A DNA stretch of 64,000 nt from Paracyclopina nana (taxonomy: Eukaryota > Arthropoda > Copepoda > Cyclopoida > Cyclopettidae), in contig JAGUCH010000006.1 in NCBI GenBank assembly GCA_019096065.1, positions 6,468,001 through 6,532,000 on the forward strand, in the 5' to 3' direction. The notes below the pieces were generated by a model. The model was not told the origin of the DNA. It did no database searches and saw nothing but the letters and a program-made list of their open reading frames with translations. This document shows, in pieces, positions 1 through 11,249 of the stretch; position 1 is the first letter of the stretch; each line of letters starts with the position of its first letter. The position numbers and the translations under genes are program-made.

Positions 1-2692
1 TAGGCTCATTTGCCCATAAGCGAAAGTTTCTCGGATCCTCACTTAGGATATCTGAGTACTCAAATAACACCTTTCTGTATTCAGACCGTATTTCCTCTGG
101 TATATGGTCCAAATCGAACTCATTCAATGTCTTTTCCCTAATTGGGATAACATATCCATTGATTCCATTCATAACCTTGGATGAGCTAAACTCGCTTGGA
201 TAGCTCAACAAAAGGTTGTAAACTTCATCATATAATTCCTGATTATTTGCTTCATCTTGGGTATATTCAAGATGAGCAGAAACAAGGTCCAAATCAGAAG
301 TATCACGTAATATTGTTTGTCGATATCGGTGATCTTCTATCTGGCCTTCAAATACATTTGTGTGCGACTTAGGAGGAACATACTCATCATTCAATTTCCC
401 CAAGCACACTGCACAACCACAAAGCTCAGGATTGTACCTGAAGCTTTTGAAAGTATACTGTGTTTTAATATCATTAGAAACACTAGGATGGGGATAAAAA
501 GCCAGTGCTGAGAGGAGAGTAAGCGCAGCTGAGACTGCAAAACAAACCGGCTCTGTAGCACAGGGCTCTGCGTCCATTATTGTTTTAATCAAAACTTTAC
601 TACCACTACCCTTGAACCTCAGTTGGCCAAGTATGGTATATACTAATGTAGCAATATACCCCCAATGGGTACGCCGGTTTACATCAACATGTACAATAAT
701 ATTGATATTATTGGCTAATTTATACATTATCAAAGGTGATCCATTTAAATTCAATTCATAAAATGGAGCATCAATATTTCGTTTATACACAAAGCCAAAG
801 TTCTCATACTTTTCATGCATGATTATTAGCTCAATATATTCATACCCTTCCAGATATGTGTCTATTGGGCACAACCCAATGCTAAGACACTCTGGACAGG
901 TGTTATTAAACTTCATCCATGCAATAGTTAGCTGTTTTACTAATTTATTGCAGTGGCGTAAAATACGTTTTTGTTCTCCAGCTAACATAACTCCAAATGG
1001 AAGTAAGAAAACCCACTTCTTAGTTTGGAGGTTATGCTTAGTAAGAAATTCACCAATATAGTTATCAGTTACCTCTTTAAATGAATCAGATTGATTAGAG
1101 GCAACAAACACAAAATTATCAATGCATGACATTTTTGGCCTTGTTTGCCCAGTCATTGGTTTATACTCACCAAATACATGGTGATTAGAAAATGTAAGCC
1201 CATTTATGTCGGTAAATTGGGCTATAATGTTATTCTTGTCATTTACATAATTACAATAGCACTGCGAGTCATCAGCCTTTATTGACCTGATGCTAAAATT
1301 CAACTCATGAACTTTTGAAGTGCTACGATAATTCGTTTTAGAAACTACCTTAGCAGTTCCTACCACAGTAATGGCATCAAGCCTAAACGGCATATCGGAT
1401 TTATTTCCAATCATGATGGGAAAGGATCCATGCCTATCAATTAAGCTAACATTTCCCATAGATGACACACCTTCAAAGTCATCAGAAGGAACAAATTCTA
1501 CACATTTGCCATGGAAGTTTGTATAAACATTTCCTTCGCTGTCTAAGTTGTCAGGAGTATCATCTTCCTCATCAGAAGAATCCAATTCAGGGATTAGAGG
1601 CGCTTCATGCACAAAATGTGCATTAACAACCTTTTCTTCACCTGGTAATAATGAAATACTAGCAGTTATTGCCACAGGGTAAAAATCCTCTCCAGATAAG
1701 GTTAAGGGTATCTTTTTGTACTTAGGTTTTCCAGGAAAGTCAAGAAAATATTTTCCTTGTCTGCTGGTTAACCTTACATCATTATCGACAAAAAGTGCAT
1801 TGCCAATTAACATTAAAGGTTCACAATTAGTCAAAATAAATGTTGCCTTCCTAACAAGCATATTTGACCCAATTATCAATTGTATGTCAACTGCTTCTGT
1901 GGAAGGTACATTTTCTCCACTAAAATTCTTTATAATATAATTTTGATGAACCCTAGGTAGTTTGTGCCCTAGTTTTCTCTCAATTATATTCAACAAAGTA
2001 TATGACATGACTTGGATCATTGACCCAGAATCAAACAGAGCATGAAGTCTAACTGGTCCTGGAGTTTTAACTGGTATGAAAAATCTCTCTTGCAGACCCG
2101 TTAGTCTCATCGAATGAACACTCATGGTATCGTCGTCACATGTGGTTTCAAGCTGTGAAGTTTCACTTTGTTTTTCCACAAGCAATTCTGAAACATATGC
2201 CACATTTTCCTGGCAGCTAGCTTCAGATTTTAAAGCACCGTCATGGTGGGAAAGTAATTTGGCTTCACAATCATTATCTGTCGTAATTTCATGTGAACCA
2301 TCCATTTCAACTTCCTTTGTTGGAGGTTGATCGAGCATAGTAATAATTCCTACAGCAATACTTGCTAACGCTAGTTTATTTGGTAGCGACAACATAAATA
2401 TAGCTGGCAGTGCTGCTGCGCCCAAAGCACCATAAAATAGATATTTATTTATTTGTATGGTGTCACATTTTTCAGGTTGAACCTTTACCTCATCACATTT
2501 AACTGTAATGGGTTCACTTTTTTCATCAACATAATGACATAGTGCATTAACTTTACCATCATTATTCAAATGGGCTTTGGCTAATTGTCTCAATTTTGCC
2601 TTATGCTCCAAAACACTGAAGCTGGCTTTGCCAACTTCTTTATTACAAATACCCCTCATAAATGAGGGAAGTTCATAGCTTTTTTCCGCCAT
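1..2692 (-). CDS. pol: Pol polyprotein, N-terminal 897 codons (protease, linker), partial
   Basis: This frame starts with ATG directly after the gag stop codon (TAA then ATG, same frame) and stays open to position 1. I translated it by eye from the minus strand. It has a hydrophobic stretch at about residues 84-118, an acidic linker, then a retropepsin domain with the catalytic motif LFDSGS near residue 221 and a flap-like hydrophobic segment. A conserved pre-RT beta-rich segment follows, then about 290 residues rich in Cys and aromatic residues that I do not recognise. The frame ends in a short acidic helix like those just before Ty3/gypsy reverse transcriptase. It presumably makes PR, RT, RNase H and IN by readthrough of, or reinitiation after, the gag stop. 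The long PR-RT spacer is unusual. Confidence 0.78.
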   Translation of the reverse strand, partial: MAEKSYELPSFMRGICNKEVGKASFSVLEHKAKLRQLAKAHLNNDGKVNALCHYVDEKSEPITVKCDEVKVQPEKCDTIQINKYLFYGALGAAALPAIFMLSLPNKLALASIAVGIITMLDQPPTKEVEMDGSHEITTDNDCEAKLLSHHDGALKSEASCQENVAYVSELLVEKQSETSQLETTCDDDTMSVHSMRLTGLQERFFIPVKTPGPVRLHALFDSGSMIQVMSYTLLNIIERKLGHKLPRVHQNYIIKNFSGENVPSTEAVDIQLIIGSNMLVRKATFILTNCEPLMLIGNALFVDNDVRLTSRQGKYFLDFPGKPKYKKIPLTLSGEDFYPVAITASISLLPGEEKVVNAHFVHEAPLIPELDSSDEEDDTPDNLDSEGNVYTNFHGKCVEFVPSDDFEGVSSMGNVSLIDRHGSFPIMIGNKSDMPFRLDAITVVGTAKVVSKTNYRSTSKVHELNFSIRSIKADDSQCYCNYVNDKNNIIAQFTDINGLTFSNHHVFGEYKPMTGQTRPKMSCIDNFVFVASNQSDSFKEVTDNYIGEFLTKHNLQTKKWVFLLPFGVMLAGEQKRILRHCNKLVKQLTIAWMKFNNTCPECLSIGLCPIDTYLEGYEYIELIIMHEKYENFGFVYKRNIDAPFYELNLNGSPLIMYKLANNINIIVHVDVNRRTHWGYIATLVYTILGQLRFKGSGSKVLIKTIMDAEPCATEPVCFAVSAALTLLSALAFYPHPSVSNDIKTQYTFKSFRYNPELCGCAVCLGKLNDEYVPPKSHTNVFEGQIEDHRYRQTILRDTSDLDLVSAHLEYTQDEANNQELYDEVYNLLLSYPSEFSSSKVMNGINGYVIPIREKTLNEFDLDHIPEEIRSEYRKVLFEYSDILSEDPRNFRLWANEP

Positions 2693-5236
2693 TTATTTCT
2701 TAATAGATGGTTCTTTACGTCCTGGTTTATTTTTCCAGCAATCCAAACCATCCATGGCCTTATGCAGGCCACCACAAATATCACAACAAGTTCCATCAGC
2801 TCTTGCTGCGCTAAAGGGCATATTCACATAGTGAGGACAATCCTTGGCAATATGTGAAGCCTCATTGCAAAATATACAAGTGCCCGTTATCCAGGGGCCA
2901 TATTTCTTACCAGCTGCTCCAACAGCATTAACTACATTTTTCCCAGCTTTTTGCCGGTCATTTGCTACTTGCATAGCAGCAATTTTTGCATTTTGTAACT
3001 CATGTGTCTGTTTTAATATGGTCTCAACCATTTCCGCAGACACACTCACCTTGGAGCTATTTGAAGCTCTAGATGAACTAGAAATAACACTGCCAACCTG
3101 ACTGACTGAGTCTTCAGGATAGACATCAATGGCAGCAATTTTTGCTTTACCTCCAATATCAGGTAGAACAGGAAGCCTATGATCACGAGCTCCTCTTTGA
3201 TCCTTTTCTTTTTCAGGATCCTTTCTCGAGGAGCGCACATGGGACTGAACCACAAGTTTATTAACAACATTAATAAATGCGTTGTAAGCCTCAGCACTTC
3301 CTGCTGAGATGCCCTTTTCAAAGCATAATGTGTCAAACTCACGTAAGACCGCAGTGTACACATATGGATAGTGCATCTGGATGAATGCCATTCCATTATT
3401 AATGGTGTTAGCAAAACATGTGTCGTCAGATCCCAAGGAACCCTTAGCTTCAAACAACTTGGTTTCAAGTTCCATAAGAGTACCCATGACTGAATAGAAG
3501 TTTTTAGTCTTATCAGCAATGGTTTCATGAATTTTGCGTTGGACAGCTCCAACATCAATGACCATTTGATGTCCCATTTGAATGTAGTCCCAAATGGTTG
3601 ATAACCTTTGGTTTTGAGACCACATTAAACGGAGACGATCAGCAGTCCTTTCAGTAGATAAAGAACAAAGCACATGCATAGTAGCTTGATGTGCCCAGTT
3701 GTTTGTCACAGCTGCATTGTAAATTGCAGTCAAAAAGATATTAACAAATGTAGCACTGTGTGACTGATCGACATTGAAATAATTATTTCTTTGTGATTTG
3801 AGCACATTCCTTATATCACTGTGGGAAGGTTGTAAAACTGACCCATCAGGAGGAAGGCTCACATACAGTGCATGCAATGAAATGTCCATTGAGGACCTAT
3901 TTGCATCTTGAGCAGACTCATTTAAGGCTTTCAAGCCATAATTGGTCTCTGCTAAAATGACACGCAATTTTGCATCTAAACCAGGATCCCCTTGGAGATA
4001 TCCAAGGATACCTTTCATTTCATTAACTTGCTCAGCATGAGTGAGTCGAGGGTTAATCACCTGAGATATAGCCCTCTTGGCTGACTCAATGCTGGTAATT
4101 TCCTCTGTATTCACTCGAGCAACTTTTTCACTAAATGACAGGTTGTGGGCTGGAGCCACATCCTGTTTCTTTGTACGATCACGAAAACCAGACACAATAG
4201 CCATAATTTTTGACTCAATGTGTTTTCGTCTCATATCAAGCATATCTCCTGGAAATATGTCATGTAATTCATTTATCTGAGTAATAATGCGTTCAGCGGT
4301 TTTGCTATCAAAACGTTTTGCAAAATAAGCAAATACCCGCTGTTCCTCATCAGCGTTCAGATCATCTCCATTGTACAACTTTTTTATTATGATGGAATCA
4401 TTAAGTGATGCAGCTTTTGATCCTGTGGTGGTATCAAAACCTCCTGCATTACTCCTTTTATTCTCATCAATCATAGTACTAGCAAGCATGCCACCGATTT
4501 GCGGTGGTCCCAAAATAGAAGACATATTACCAAAGTGGACAGATTTGGAGGCATTCTGCGATTGTTCCAAATTGTCAGGCTCACTAACAGATTCATTTCC
4601 TGTGGAATCTAAACCAAGGTTGGCTGCATTTGTTCCAAATAATGCAGCAACACTTGTCAAACTTTGGCTTCCAGGGCTCCATTGTGCCTCAGAATTGTTA
4701 AAACCATCAGCAATTGCTTTATACAGCTCCTCAAATTCAAACTCTGCACGTTTTGCAATACTTATCATGCCTGCAAAACGGTGGAGTCCAAAAGTCCCCA
4801 GAATCAATCCAGCAAGTATCAACAAGGGATTACTTTGCCGTGTTTTTTGAACCAGCTTAGTAATATACTTGAGTACCAGAATTACCATAAGATATGGATT
4901 TGCAATATATTTCATCATGTTGGTGAAGATGACATCAATGTGTTTTGTCACACTCACAGAAATCTCAGTAGAGACAGTGGAATCTCTAGATAATTGCACA
5001 TCAAGGACTCTCATCCAAAGACCACCGACTGTGTCAGCATCAATTGAGGCCTTGACAATCGTTTCAGTCCAATTTAGAGCTGCAAGTCCTGCCTTGGTTT
5101 GGCTTGACAGCTCACTCACATCAAAAGTAAGAGTCTGGACTACAGCATCAATAGCTGCCTCCTCCAATCCAGTCACAGCAGACAAAATCACATACAAGGG
5201 GTTAACCTTGGCTTGCATATTTGTCGCCATTGCCAT
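2693..5236 (-). CDS. gag: Gag polyprotein with internal hydrophobic segments and C-terminal zinc knuckle
   Basis: An 847-residue protein, starting at the first of two near-adjacent ATGs. The C-terminus carries a CCHC zinc knuckle (CIFCNEASHIAKDC, from about residue 787) followed by a second Cys-rich cluster (CCDICGGLHK), as in nucleocapsids. Residues about 113-160 contain two hydrophobic stretches separated by a short basic loop, which is unusual for Gag and could be membrane-embedded. The central 300 residues are helical and polar and are the likely capsid. At 847 residues it is about twice the usual Ty3/gypsy Gag length. It abuts pol with no spacing and in the same frame. Identification rests on the zinc knuckle and on the protease that follows; I see no clear similarity to a named Gag family. 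Confidence 0.75.
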   Translation of the reverse strand: MAMATNMQAKVNPLYVILSAVTGLEEAAIDAVVQTLTFDVSELSSQTKAGLAALNWTETIVKASIDADTVGGLWMRVLDVQLSRDSTVSTEISVSVTKHIDVIFTNMMKYIANPYLMVILVLKYITKLVQKTRQSNPLLILAGLILGTFGLHRFAGMISIAKRAEFEFEELYKAIADGFNNSEAQWSPGSQSLTSVAALFGTNAANLGLDSTGNESVSEPDNLEQSQNASKSVHFGNMSSILGPPQIGGMLASTMIDENKRSNAGGFDTTTGSKAASLNDSIIIKKLYNGDDLNADEEQRVFAYFAKRFDSKTAERIITQINELHDIFPGDMLDMRRKHIESKIMAIVSGFRDRTKKQDVAPAHNLSFSEKVARVNTEEITSIESAKRAISQVINPRLTHAEQVNEMKGILGYLQGDPGLDAKLRVILAETNYGLKALNESAQDANRSSMDISLHALYVSLPPDGSVLQPSHSDIRNVLKSQRNNYFNVDQSHSATFVNIFLTAIYNAAVTNNWAHQATMHVLCSLSTERTADRLRLMWSQNQRLSTIWDYIQMGHQMVIDVGAVQRKIHETIADKTKNFYSVMGTLMELETKLFEAKGSLGSDDTCFANTINNGMAFIQMHYPYVYTAVLREFDTLCFEKGISAGSAEAYNAFINVVNKLVVQSHVRSSRKDPEKEKDQRGARDHRLPVLPDIGGKAKIAAIDVYPEDSVSQVGSVISSSSRASNSSKVSVSAEMVETILKQTHELQNAKIAAMQVANDRQKAGKNVVNAVGAAGKKYGPWITGTCIFCNEASHIAKDCPHYVNMPFSAARADGTCCDICGGLHKAMDGLDCWKNKPGRKEPSIKK

Positions 5237-6504
5237 TTTTTAATTTCCAGAACGAGTTCTTAGCAGTGCTCAAACTAGAAGATAAATTAAAATTCAAAGA
5301 TTATCACTAGGATAAACCTTTTTAATAGAAAAGGCTGTAGAACAGCACTAATACCAAACTGGTAAACCAGTTATCAATACAAAACTAGAGAACTAGTTTT
5401 TCAATGAGAGGTTCAACAACAGAACCTCCTCCTGTTTAGTACAGGGAAACTTGGAAAGCAATTGGTTCTTAGGTTATGCAGACAGGCACAACCCAGATGC
5501 TCTCCCCAACACGCTCACAACACGCTCACACAATCTCAAGCACACAAAGAACAGGGTTGCTGGCTCCCTTGGGAGCCTGTTTTGTTTAACCAGGCGGACC
5601 TCTTGATGCTCCTGTCGACTAGTGCACCAAGGTAATCCAGATGTTGCGTGGGGGTTTTGAACAGAAACAGTTTTTGGAACCTCGTTCCCACCAAACTACC
5701 AGCTGTTGTAGCAAGGTGAAAGATAAAAAACACTTATTGCGACCTGTACATGGACCAGTCTGATTACCAGTCCAAGGCCCTTCACTAACACTTGTTAAAA
5801 TTGGTTCGCACTAAATTCACTAGCACACTATCACCTCTCTAATAGGTGATCTTCTCTTCCCAGTCCAGAAGCACAATGGTCGTAGCACTTCCTTCAAACT
5901 TTTGGCCCACTGACTTTCTTTTCGCATCTGTGGCCTCCCAGATTAGCGTAAGGGTCGTCGTGCGATTGTCCAAGCCCTGATTAACTTTTAAATCCACTCG
6001 CCAAAGAGTCAGTGTTTGGTATAGCAAGAAGAGGGGGGAGGGCACCACTGCTCCGGAGCTACTAGACGTCCAAACGCTGGGATATGCGTTCTTTGTCTCT
6101 AATTTCGCCTCCTTGGACTTATGTGGTCTTCAAATATGTGCGCCAGTACCTGGTACCTTAAATTGCACACACACTTGGCAACGAGACGCTTTCTTCAGGT
6201 CGACCAAAAGGCGATGGTGTGCTGTCTCGAGGGGTGATCGAAGTTCTGACAACAATCGTCGCCATTTTATTTTCTCTTAACCGTACCACTTGCCTCTACC
6301 CAACTCCACCTCTACTCCTCAAGTTCGCCCTGAATTGCTCTTCTCCGATCACTGTCCGATGGGCTGTAGGACTCACGTTACCTTTGCCAATCACCCAACA
6401 AACCACGCACCGTCTTGTGCCAGACAATGATATCTTGAAATGATAGTCCTCTCACTTCTCACTCAATTGCCGATCGAGGGTGGGATCCCCGGATGCTTCT
6501 GCAG
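5237..6504 (-). other. Retroelement 5' leader, non-coding
   Basis: About 1.27 kb between the primer-binding site and the gag start. Only short chance frames are present on both strands. It presumably holds the packaging signal and the untranslated leader. I see no tRNA, promoter or repeat in it. Confidence 0.5.
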
Positions 6505-6525
6505 GGATCCCGGTTGAGCCCCCAA
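6505..6525 (-). promoter_or_regulatory. Primer-binding site
   Basis: Read on the minus strand, TGGGGGCTCAACCGGGAT follows the putative LTR end (…GCAGAGCA) after 3-4 bases. It closely resembles the 18-base site complementary to the 3' end of tRNA-Pro used by many retroviruses, with a two-base difference in the middle. This is the main evidence for where the LTR ends. Confidence 0.6.
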
Positions 6526-6527
6526 AA

Positions 6528-8082
6528 TGCTCTGCGACACTGTGCCTTTACTCTGCACCTAAAGCCAGGGCCAACTCCAACTCTAAGCGGAGGCACTCGA
6601 GTCTAGCAAATATCTCAATCCTCTGTAGAATCACTCTGGTTGGGACTGAGCCTGATGGCATATATACAATGTTTTTGGGTAGACAGAGTACCAATCCTCC
6701 AAATCAGCACCACCATAAGGAGGAAGTGGCAGTGCCCAGCACTTGTCCTCCCACCAATGTGTTCCAAATCACTCCAACTGAGAAAGCCCTAGGCTTAACC
6801 CAGCTTCCTACATTCACTAAGGAGCTCTGCAGGTTCTACCTCTTAGAATATAGTATAGCTAGTCTCAGTACATAATCCATTTATTCAAGCAGAGCCAGGA
6901 ATAAAGTTGTCACAGAAAGAGCCCCTCTATTGCAGGAGGGTACGTTGACTGTCTGACACCCTCTTCGTGACTCCTCCAGTCTCGCTCCTCTCCTCCGCGC
7001 GTCCCATCGCTCGTCTCCGTCAGCCGCGGCCCCATACCAGCCTTCCATAGGTAAACTTGTGTGCGCCGCCAGTTTAAGCTCTAGCCATATGCTGTCTTCT
7101 TTCTTGCGGTTTTTTAGGGAGGGCAAGTAAGCGTCCTCCAACTGTTCAAAGCACAGGGAAGCTTGTCCTAATTACTACGCCGCGTCAAGTGACACAGAGA
7201 AAAAGGTTGCAATTACTAAGCTCGTTTGTTTTATTTTTTGTCAAGGCTATGAGCGGCCAAGACAAAACACACACACACACACGCACAGGTACACTCACTT
7301 ATTATATTATAGAAAAGGTTAGGGGTTTAGCACTACTGGTGCCACAGATGGTAGGTTCTTCTTAAGTCTCTGAAACAAAGGTGCATCAACTTTTTACGCA
7401 AAAAAGGTATGACACTTCGCCAACCAGTGTCGACTCAGTGAATGAAGATTTAAAGTTTGCCCACTCCTCCTCGAGTTGCGGGCCGGCCAACCTTCCCTGT
7501 GCCCTCGGCAACTTGTCCAAGGTTAGCCAGTTTTTTGGGCCCCAAACACGCATTTTCCTTTGTGGCTCCCACTTTGGCTCCATGCATGGCCTATTTGGGG
7601 TTCGTTGACTCACAGCGGGGTCATGGATTACATCATCTTCTTCCATCTGTGTGGCCATACCCACGGACGAGACCCACTAGTGGCGCACCACTCTTGTGCT
7701 CACTCGCCCCATGATGGATAGGCAACAGAGGCTCAGGTCGCAACCTGCACCTTGGCTGGCTTTCCGGCTGCCATGGCACCCATACTCCAAGCTATGCCAT
7801 GCGGAGCCTGCACGCATGCATTCACCTCCGGGAAAGACAGTGTCATTGTTACTTTGTGTAGGCACATCATCATAACAATAGTCCATGGAACGGCCTGTAC
7901 CTTCTTGCACTCCCCGCGTGCCAGTTCCAACCCGCCAACGGCATCGATGCGCACTTTAGGCCTAAGGGAATATAAAGCACGAGCACCTCAAAGGCCCAAA
8001 ATGCCATCGGAGTGACCCCCATCGGCTCGTCAGCCTTCGGGATTTTTTACTGTATTTGCCGCCCAACCTGCGCCGCAGAGCA
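6528..8082 (-). repeat. Putative 5' LTR
   Basis: The segment next to the primer site is bounded by perfect 9-bp inverted ends, TGCTCTGCG at 6,528 and CGCAGAGCA at 8,074-8,082, giving a 1,555-bp LTR. A TATATA sequence (about 6,660) and AATAAA signals lie inside on the minus strand. The low-coordinate end is well supported by the primer site. The far end rests only on the inverted 9-mer, because the second LTR lies outside the window. Confidence 0.4.
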
Positions 8083-8549
8083 GGAATCCTGATACACACC
8101 AAGACATTTTCCGGGATGGGTTTTTGGTCATCAAACCTTTAGAGAGAAAGTGGCCTTCAATCCCTCCGGGGCCTCCAAAATGGTGTGCGACGGTCACACC
8201 CTCTAAAGCCTAGGATGGTTAGCATCGGCTTCATGGTCGCGGTACCGTTTGCAGCCTCCGGGTGCTGGCCGGATGTCTACCCGCCTTGGACCCAAAGCCG
8301 CAGCTTCAGAGCTCCAACTCTGGCGAGATACATCACATGGCAAGCTTCAGTGCTGTAGACCAGTGATTGGGCCTCCTACCCAAGTCCTCAACGGCCTCAA
8401 CAGCCTCAGACTAGGATGCATAACTGCCCAGGAAACCACTATACAAGTCATGGTCAAACAAAGTTCAACAGAGTTGTCTTATTCACTCAGCTTTTAACAC
8501 CACACAAATTAATGGCTACTAACACAAAGCAATAAATACTGCAGTAAAT
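8083..8549. other. Spacer without recognisable features
   Basis: I see no coherent frame, repeat or RNA gene between the putative LTR and the repeat copy that follows. Confidence 0.4.
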
Positions 8550-9118
8550 ATTCTTGTGGCCATCTTCTTCATGCCTCAGCACAATATGGAGAACTTCGGT
8601 GGGACAATAGCAAGGCAGAGCTCACTCAATGGGCCTTGTGCACTAGGTCCATGTCTTGCTTCTCTGAAGTCCCCCTTCGAACTCCCCGAGTCTTCTCCTT
8701 CTTCTCCACTCGATGCATGGCAGCAAGTTCCATCAGCTTCCATCTGCTTCTCTCCCTCATCATGCAGCAGCAGGCCCTCTCTATATAGCAGCTAGCAACT
8801 CCTCCACACAATGGCTAGCAACTTCTCCACTCAAGGTCAGGTGAATTGCCATAGGTTAGGCTCAACGTATAGGCAGTAGCAGCAGCAGCAGCAATAATCA
8901 GAGAGTTGGAGGAGATGAAAAGGTGTTTTTAAGAAAGGAGGTTTTGTGATTTTGAGGTGGTGATGTAGCGGTGAATAGGCAACCTTCCGGACACCTGGTG
9001 ACTCCACGGGCTCCACGGTTTCCACAGGTTCCACTGGAGGGGTCCAATCAAGTCCTATTCTGGTCGTAACGTGCACCAGAGACATGATGTACTTATTGCC
9101 CATCATAACTGAGTACAC
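8550..9118 (-). repeat. Diverged third copy of the palindrome's inner segment
   Basis: Read on the minus strand, this stretch aligns in patches with the inner segments at 48,900-49,430 (plus) and 50,583-50,031 (minus). It shares a GTNATGATGGNCAAnA start, a following YS..HH block, and the motif GGGAGTTC…GGGGACYTCAGAGAA further on (about 8,690-8,660). A TATATAG box lies at about 8,785. A (CAG)n microsatellite is at about 8,878-8,893. It abuts the outer end of the left arm, where a complete module would instead have gene 1. Confidence 0.5.
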
Positions 9119-9124
9119 TGTGAT

Positions 9125-10916
9125 AAAAATTCATGCCCTTTGATGGACTAGAACCTGTGGTCCAGTTCACACTAAAGTTTATGACCGTATAATATCAGTA
9201 ATAAGCTTAGTAAAAGGGGCTAGAACCACTGGACCTAACGTAAAAAGGGGTTCTTATGAAGTTAAGTTGAAAAAGTTCATGTGCATGTTGAAAACGTTAT
9301 AACGTTGCGACAACCAAGGCCGTAGTTCCCGCCAGATGGCGCCCTGTAATTCACAAATTATAATCTACCCAGAAGGTTTGGCCTGCTGAAAATGAAGGTC
9401 GAAATAATGGGTTGGCAGTTGCTTGGTTATAGGTCAAGCCGTAGCCAAAATGTACTATCACCTCTTGTAACTTGTGTAGAAGAATTGTCGGGCTGTGTAC
9501 ATGAAAATGTTCAAAGAGAATGAAAAGATGTAATGATAATACATCGTGTGGTTAAGCATAATTTTTGTTCTCTGCCTGCTTTTGGGGTTCTGTCCCTGGG
9601 AGTAGACACTGCAGTAGCAGTCTGCGGGCTCTCGAATACCAGTATACTGGAATCCCCACTGAGAAGCCTCAGTTAAGCGCTTAATATTACCTTATGGCCC
9701 ATAACCCGCAGACTACGTAAGCCATGTAATTTTTATAGGGTGCTTAGCCCATTTAAATATGTGAGCTAAATGATGCATGCCTTGACCCTGGTTTTATGGC
9801 AGGATATTAAGGATACATAGAATGTCTCGTGCAATGTGAAGGGACAAAATATGTGAGTAAAACTGACTTGTCAAAGAAATTTGATCAGGGCTCGGTCATG
9901 AATGATTTTGCAAACTGCTGCCGGAAATTTGATATGGAAGCATAAAAAGCTGTGCAAAATTGGGCGCTTATATTTGGAGAGTCTGACATAGTCATGAATG
10001 CTCCAAAGCTAGCTGAAATTACTTTCCCAGAGAAAGAAGTAAGCTGCCCGCATGTGAAAGGGTCATTACAATGATGAATAGGGTGGTGAATAAAGCTGAG
10101 TAGTTACGAATGTTCTGAGAAAACGTAATTAAACTCTGCTTTTCCCACTAGGTGGTGCTGGCAACTGAAAACTGCTAGCGATAACTAAATATGAGGCGAA
10201 AATATCAACGCATAGGCTTCATGAACCTGACTTGCTACTAATGGAGCAGGAAATGTAAAAAAAACACATGATTGTACGGGTTATGGAGCGACATAGTAAA
10301 ACTAGTGATCCGCCCGCCTGTACATTTGTGCAAAAGAAAGAAAAAAGGTGTGGCAATGCAATACTGAACTTAATTATTACTTTGCCATATACCTTTTTGT
10401 GGCTCTTCTGTGTCTGGGGTTCTGCCCCCTGAGACAGAATGAGTGGCTGCCGTAATTGGGGCCATAAAATGAGTAGTTGCCTCTACACTTTGAGATTAGG
10501 TTAGGTTCGTAAAATGAGCCTAGTATACTGGTTACCCAATTACACTAAGGCACTTAATTTTTATGGGACTCGCTTTGAGCCCTATTGAAAGACGGAGAAC
10601 AATAACGCAACTGTAATTAGCAAAAATTATTGTCGTAGACGTTGCGAGGATGAGATTTACATCACGACGTTTGTTGCCACAATTGCTTCCGCCAGGTGGA
10701 AGTACAAGTGTCGGTGCTATGGGTTCAAGTTACTTATTATTCTGACATTTCAATGTCAGCAAAATAAATTGCTGCCTTATAGCCTATAGCCACTATAGTA
10801 AGAAGGATCTTAGTAAACCCATGCGCTGGGGTCAACCTACGTGAGTCACGCAATTTCTGGTGGACAATTGTGTCCTTTGATATGAATGATGAAATGATGA
10901 GATGACTGAGTTAAGC
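9125..10916. repeat. Left arm of the palindrome, outermost block
   Basis: This non-coding stretch is the inverted counterpart of about 57,000-58,640. Diagnostic matches are the hairpin-bearing block TGGGGTTCTG.CCC at 9,585 and 10,415 with its right-arm partners near 58,075 and 57,365, the adjoining CTGCAGTAGCAGTC block, and ATGCCCTTTGAT at the outer end (about 9,135 and 58,620). It ends at the 4-bp target site (AAGC, 10,913-10,916) of the retroelement insertion and resumes at 32,960. No protein gene is visible. Confidence 0.75.
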
Positions 10917-11152
10917 TAATGGATCCTGGACTTCCCAAGATCCTAACAACTATGGCGAGCCGGAATGAGCACAACTTGCTAGCTCAAAGTCAGTATCAAA
11001 TCTGTCTCTTTATTGCAGTACTCGCGCTTATATATCTGTCGCACAAGGTTACAGCACTATACTAAGAGTGTGTGTTGTTAGGCGGAAGGAGGAAAAGGGT
11101 TAGTCGCGTAGTTATGTAAAAGAGTAATTTTCAGGAAGTCAAAAGTACAATA
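10917..11152 (-). repeat. 3' LTR of the env-bearing retroelement
   Basis: It matches 32,732-32,959 almost base for base, apart from an extra 8 bp near 10,945. It begins TAATGGATCC and ends GTACAATA on the plus strand. The polypurine tract adjoins it. Confidence 0.92.
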
Positions 11153-11161
11153 TCCCTCCCC
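11153..11161 (-). promoter_or_regulatory. Polypurine tract
   Basis: Minus-strand GGGGAGGGA lies directly upstream of the 3' LTR, the expected plus-strand primer site for reverse transcription. It orients the element. Confidence 0.8.
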
Positions 11162-11249
11162 ATGGTAAAAAGATTTAGGTGGTTACGTTATTGGGAATGA
11201 GGTCATGGTCCTGATTTTTAGTCTGTCGGAAGAAGGTCATTATGCGAAA

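Larger units (their letters stand above)
1..8082 (-). mobile_element. Ty3/gypsy-like retroelement, 5' half (LTR, gag, start of pol)
   Basis: On the minus strand the order is putative LTR (8,082-6,528), primer-binding site (about 6,525-6,505), 1.2 kb leader, gag, then a protease-containing pol frame that runs off the left edge of the window before the reverse transcriptase core. The zinc knuckle in Gag, the DSG protease motif and the 5'-to-3' order identify an LTR retroelement; protease directly after Gag fits Ty3/gypsy. No 3' LTR is in the window, so the element's age and completeness cannot be judged. Both visible reading frames are open, which suggests a young copy. Confidence 0.8.

Noticed and set aside
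2124-5243. Plus-strand frames of 60-160 codons opposite gag and pol
   Set aside because: They are shadows of the long minus-strand frames and have no independent signals.
6881-8811. Several 60-90 codon frames on both strands (possible host exons)
   Set aside because: There is no conserved motif, consistent splice sites or agreement between neighbouring frames; they lie in LTR and repeat sequence.
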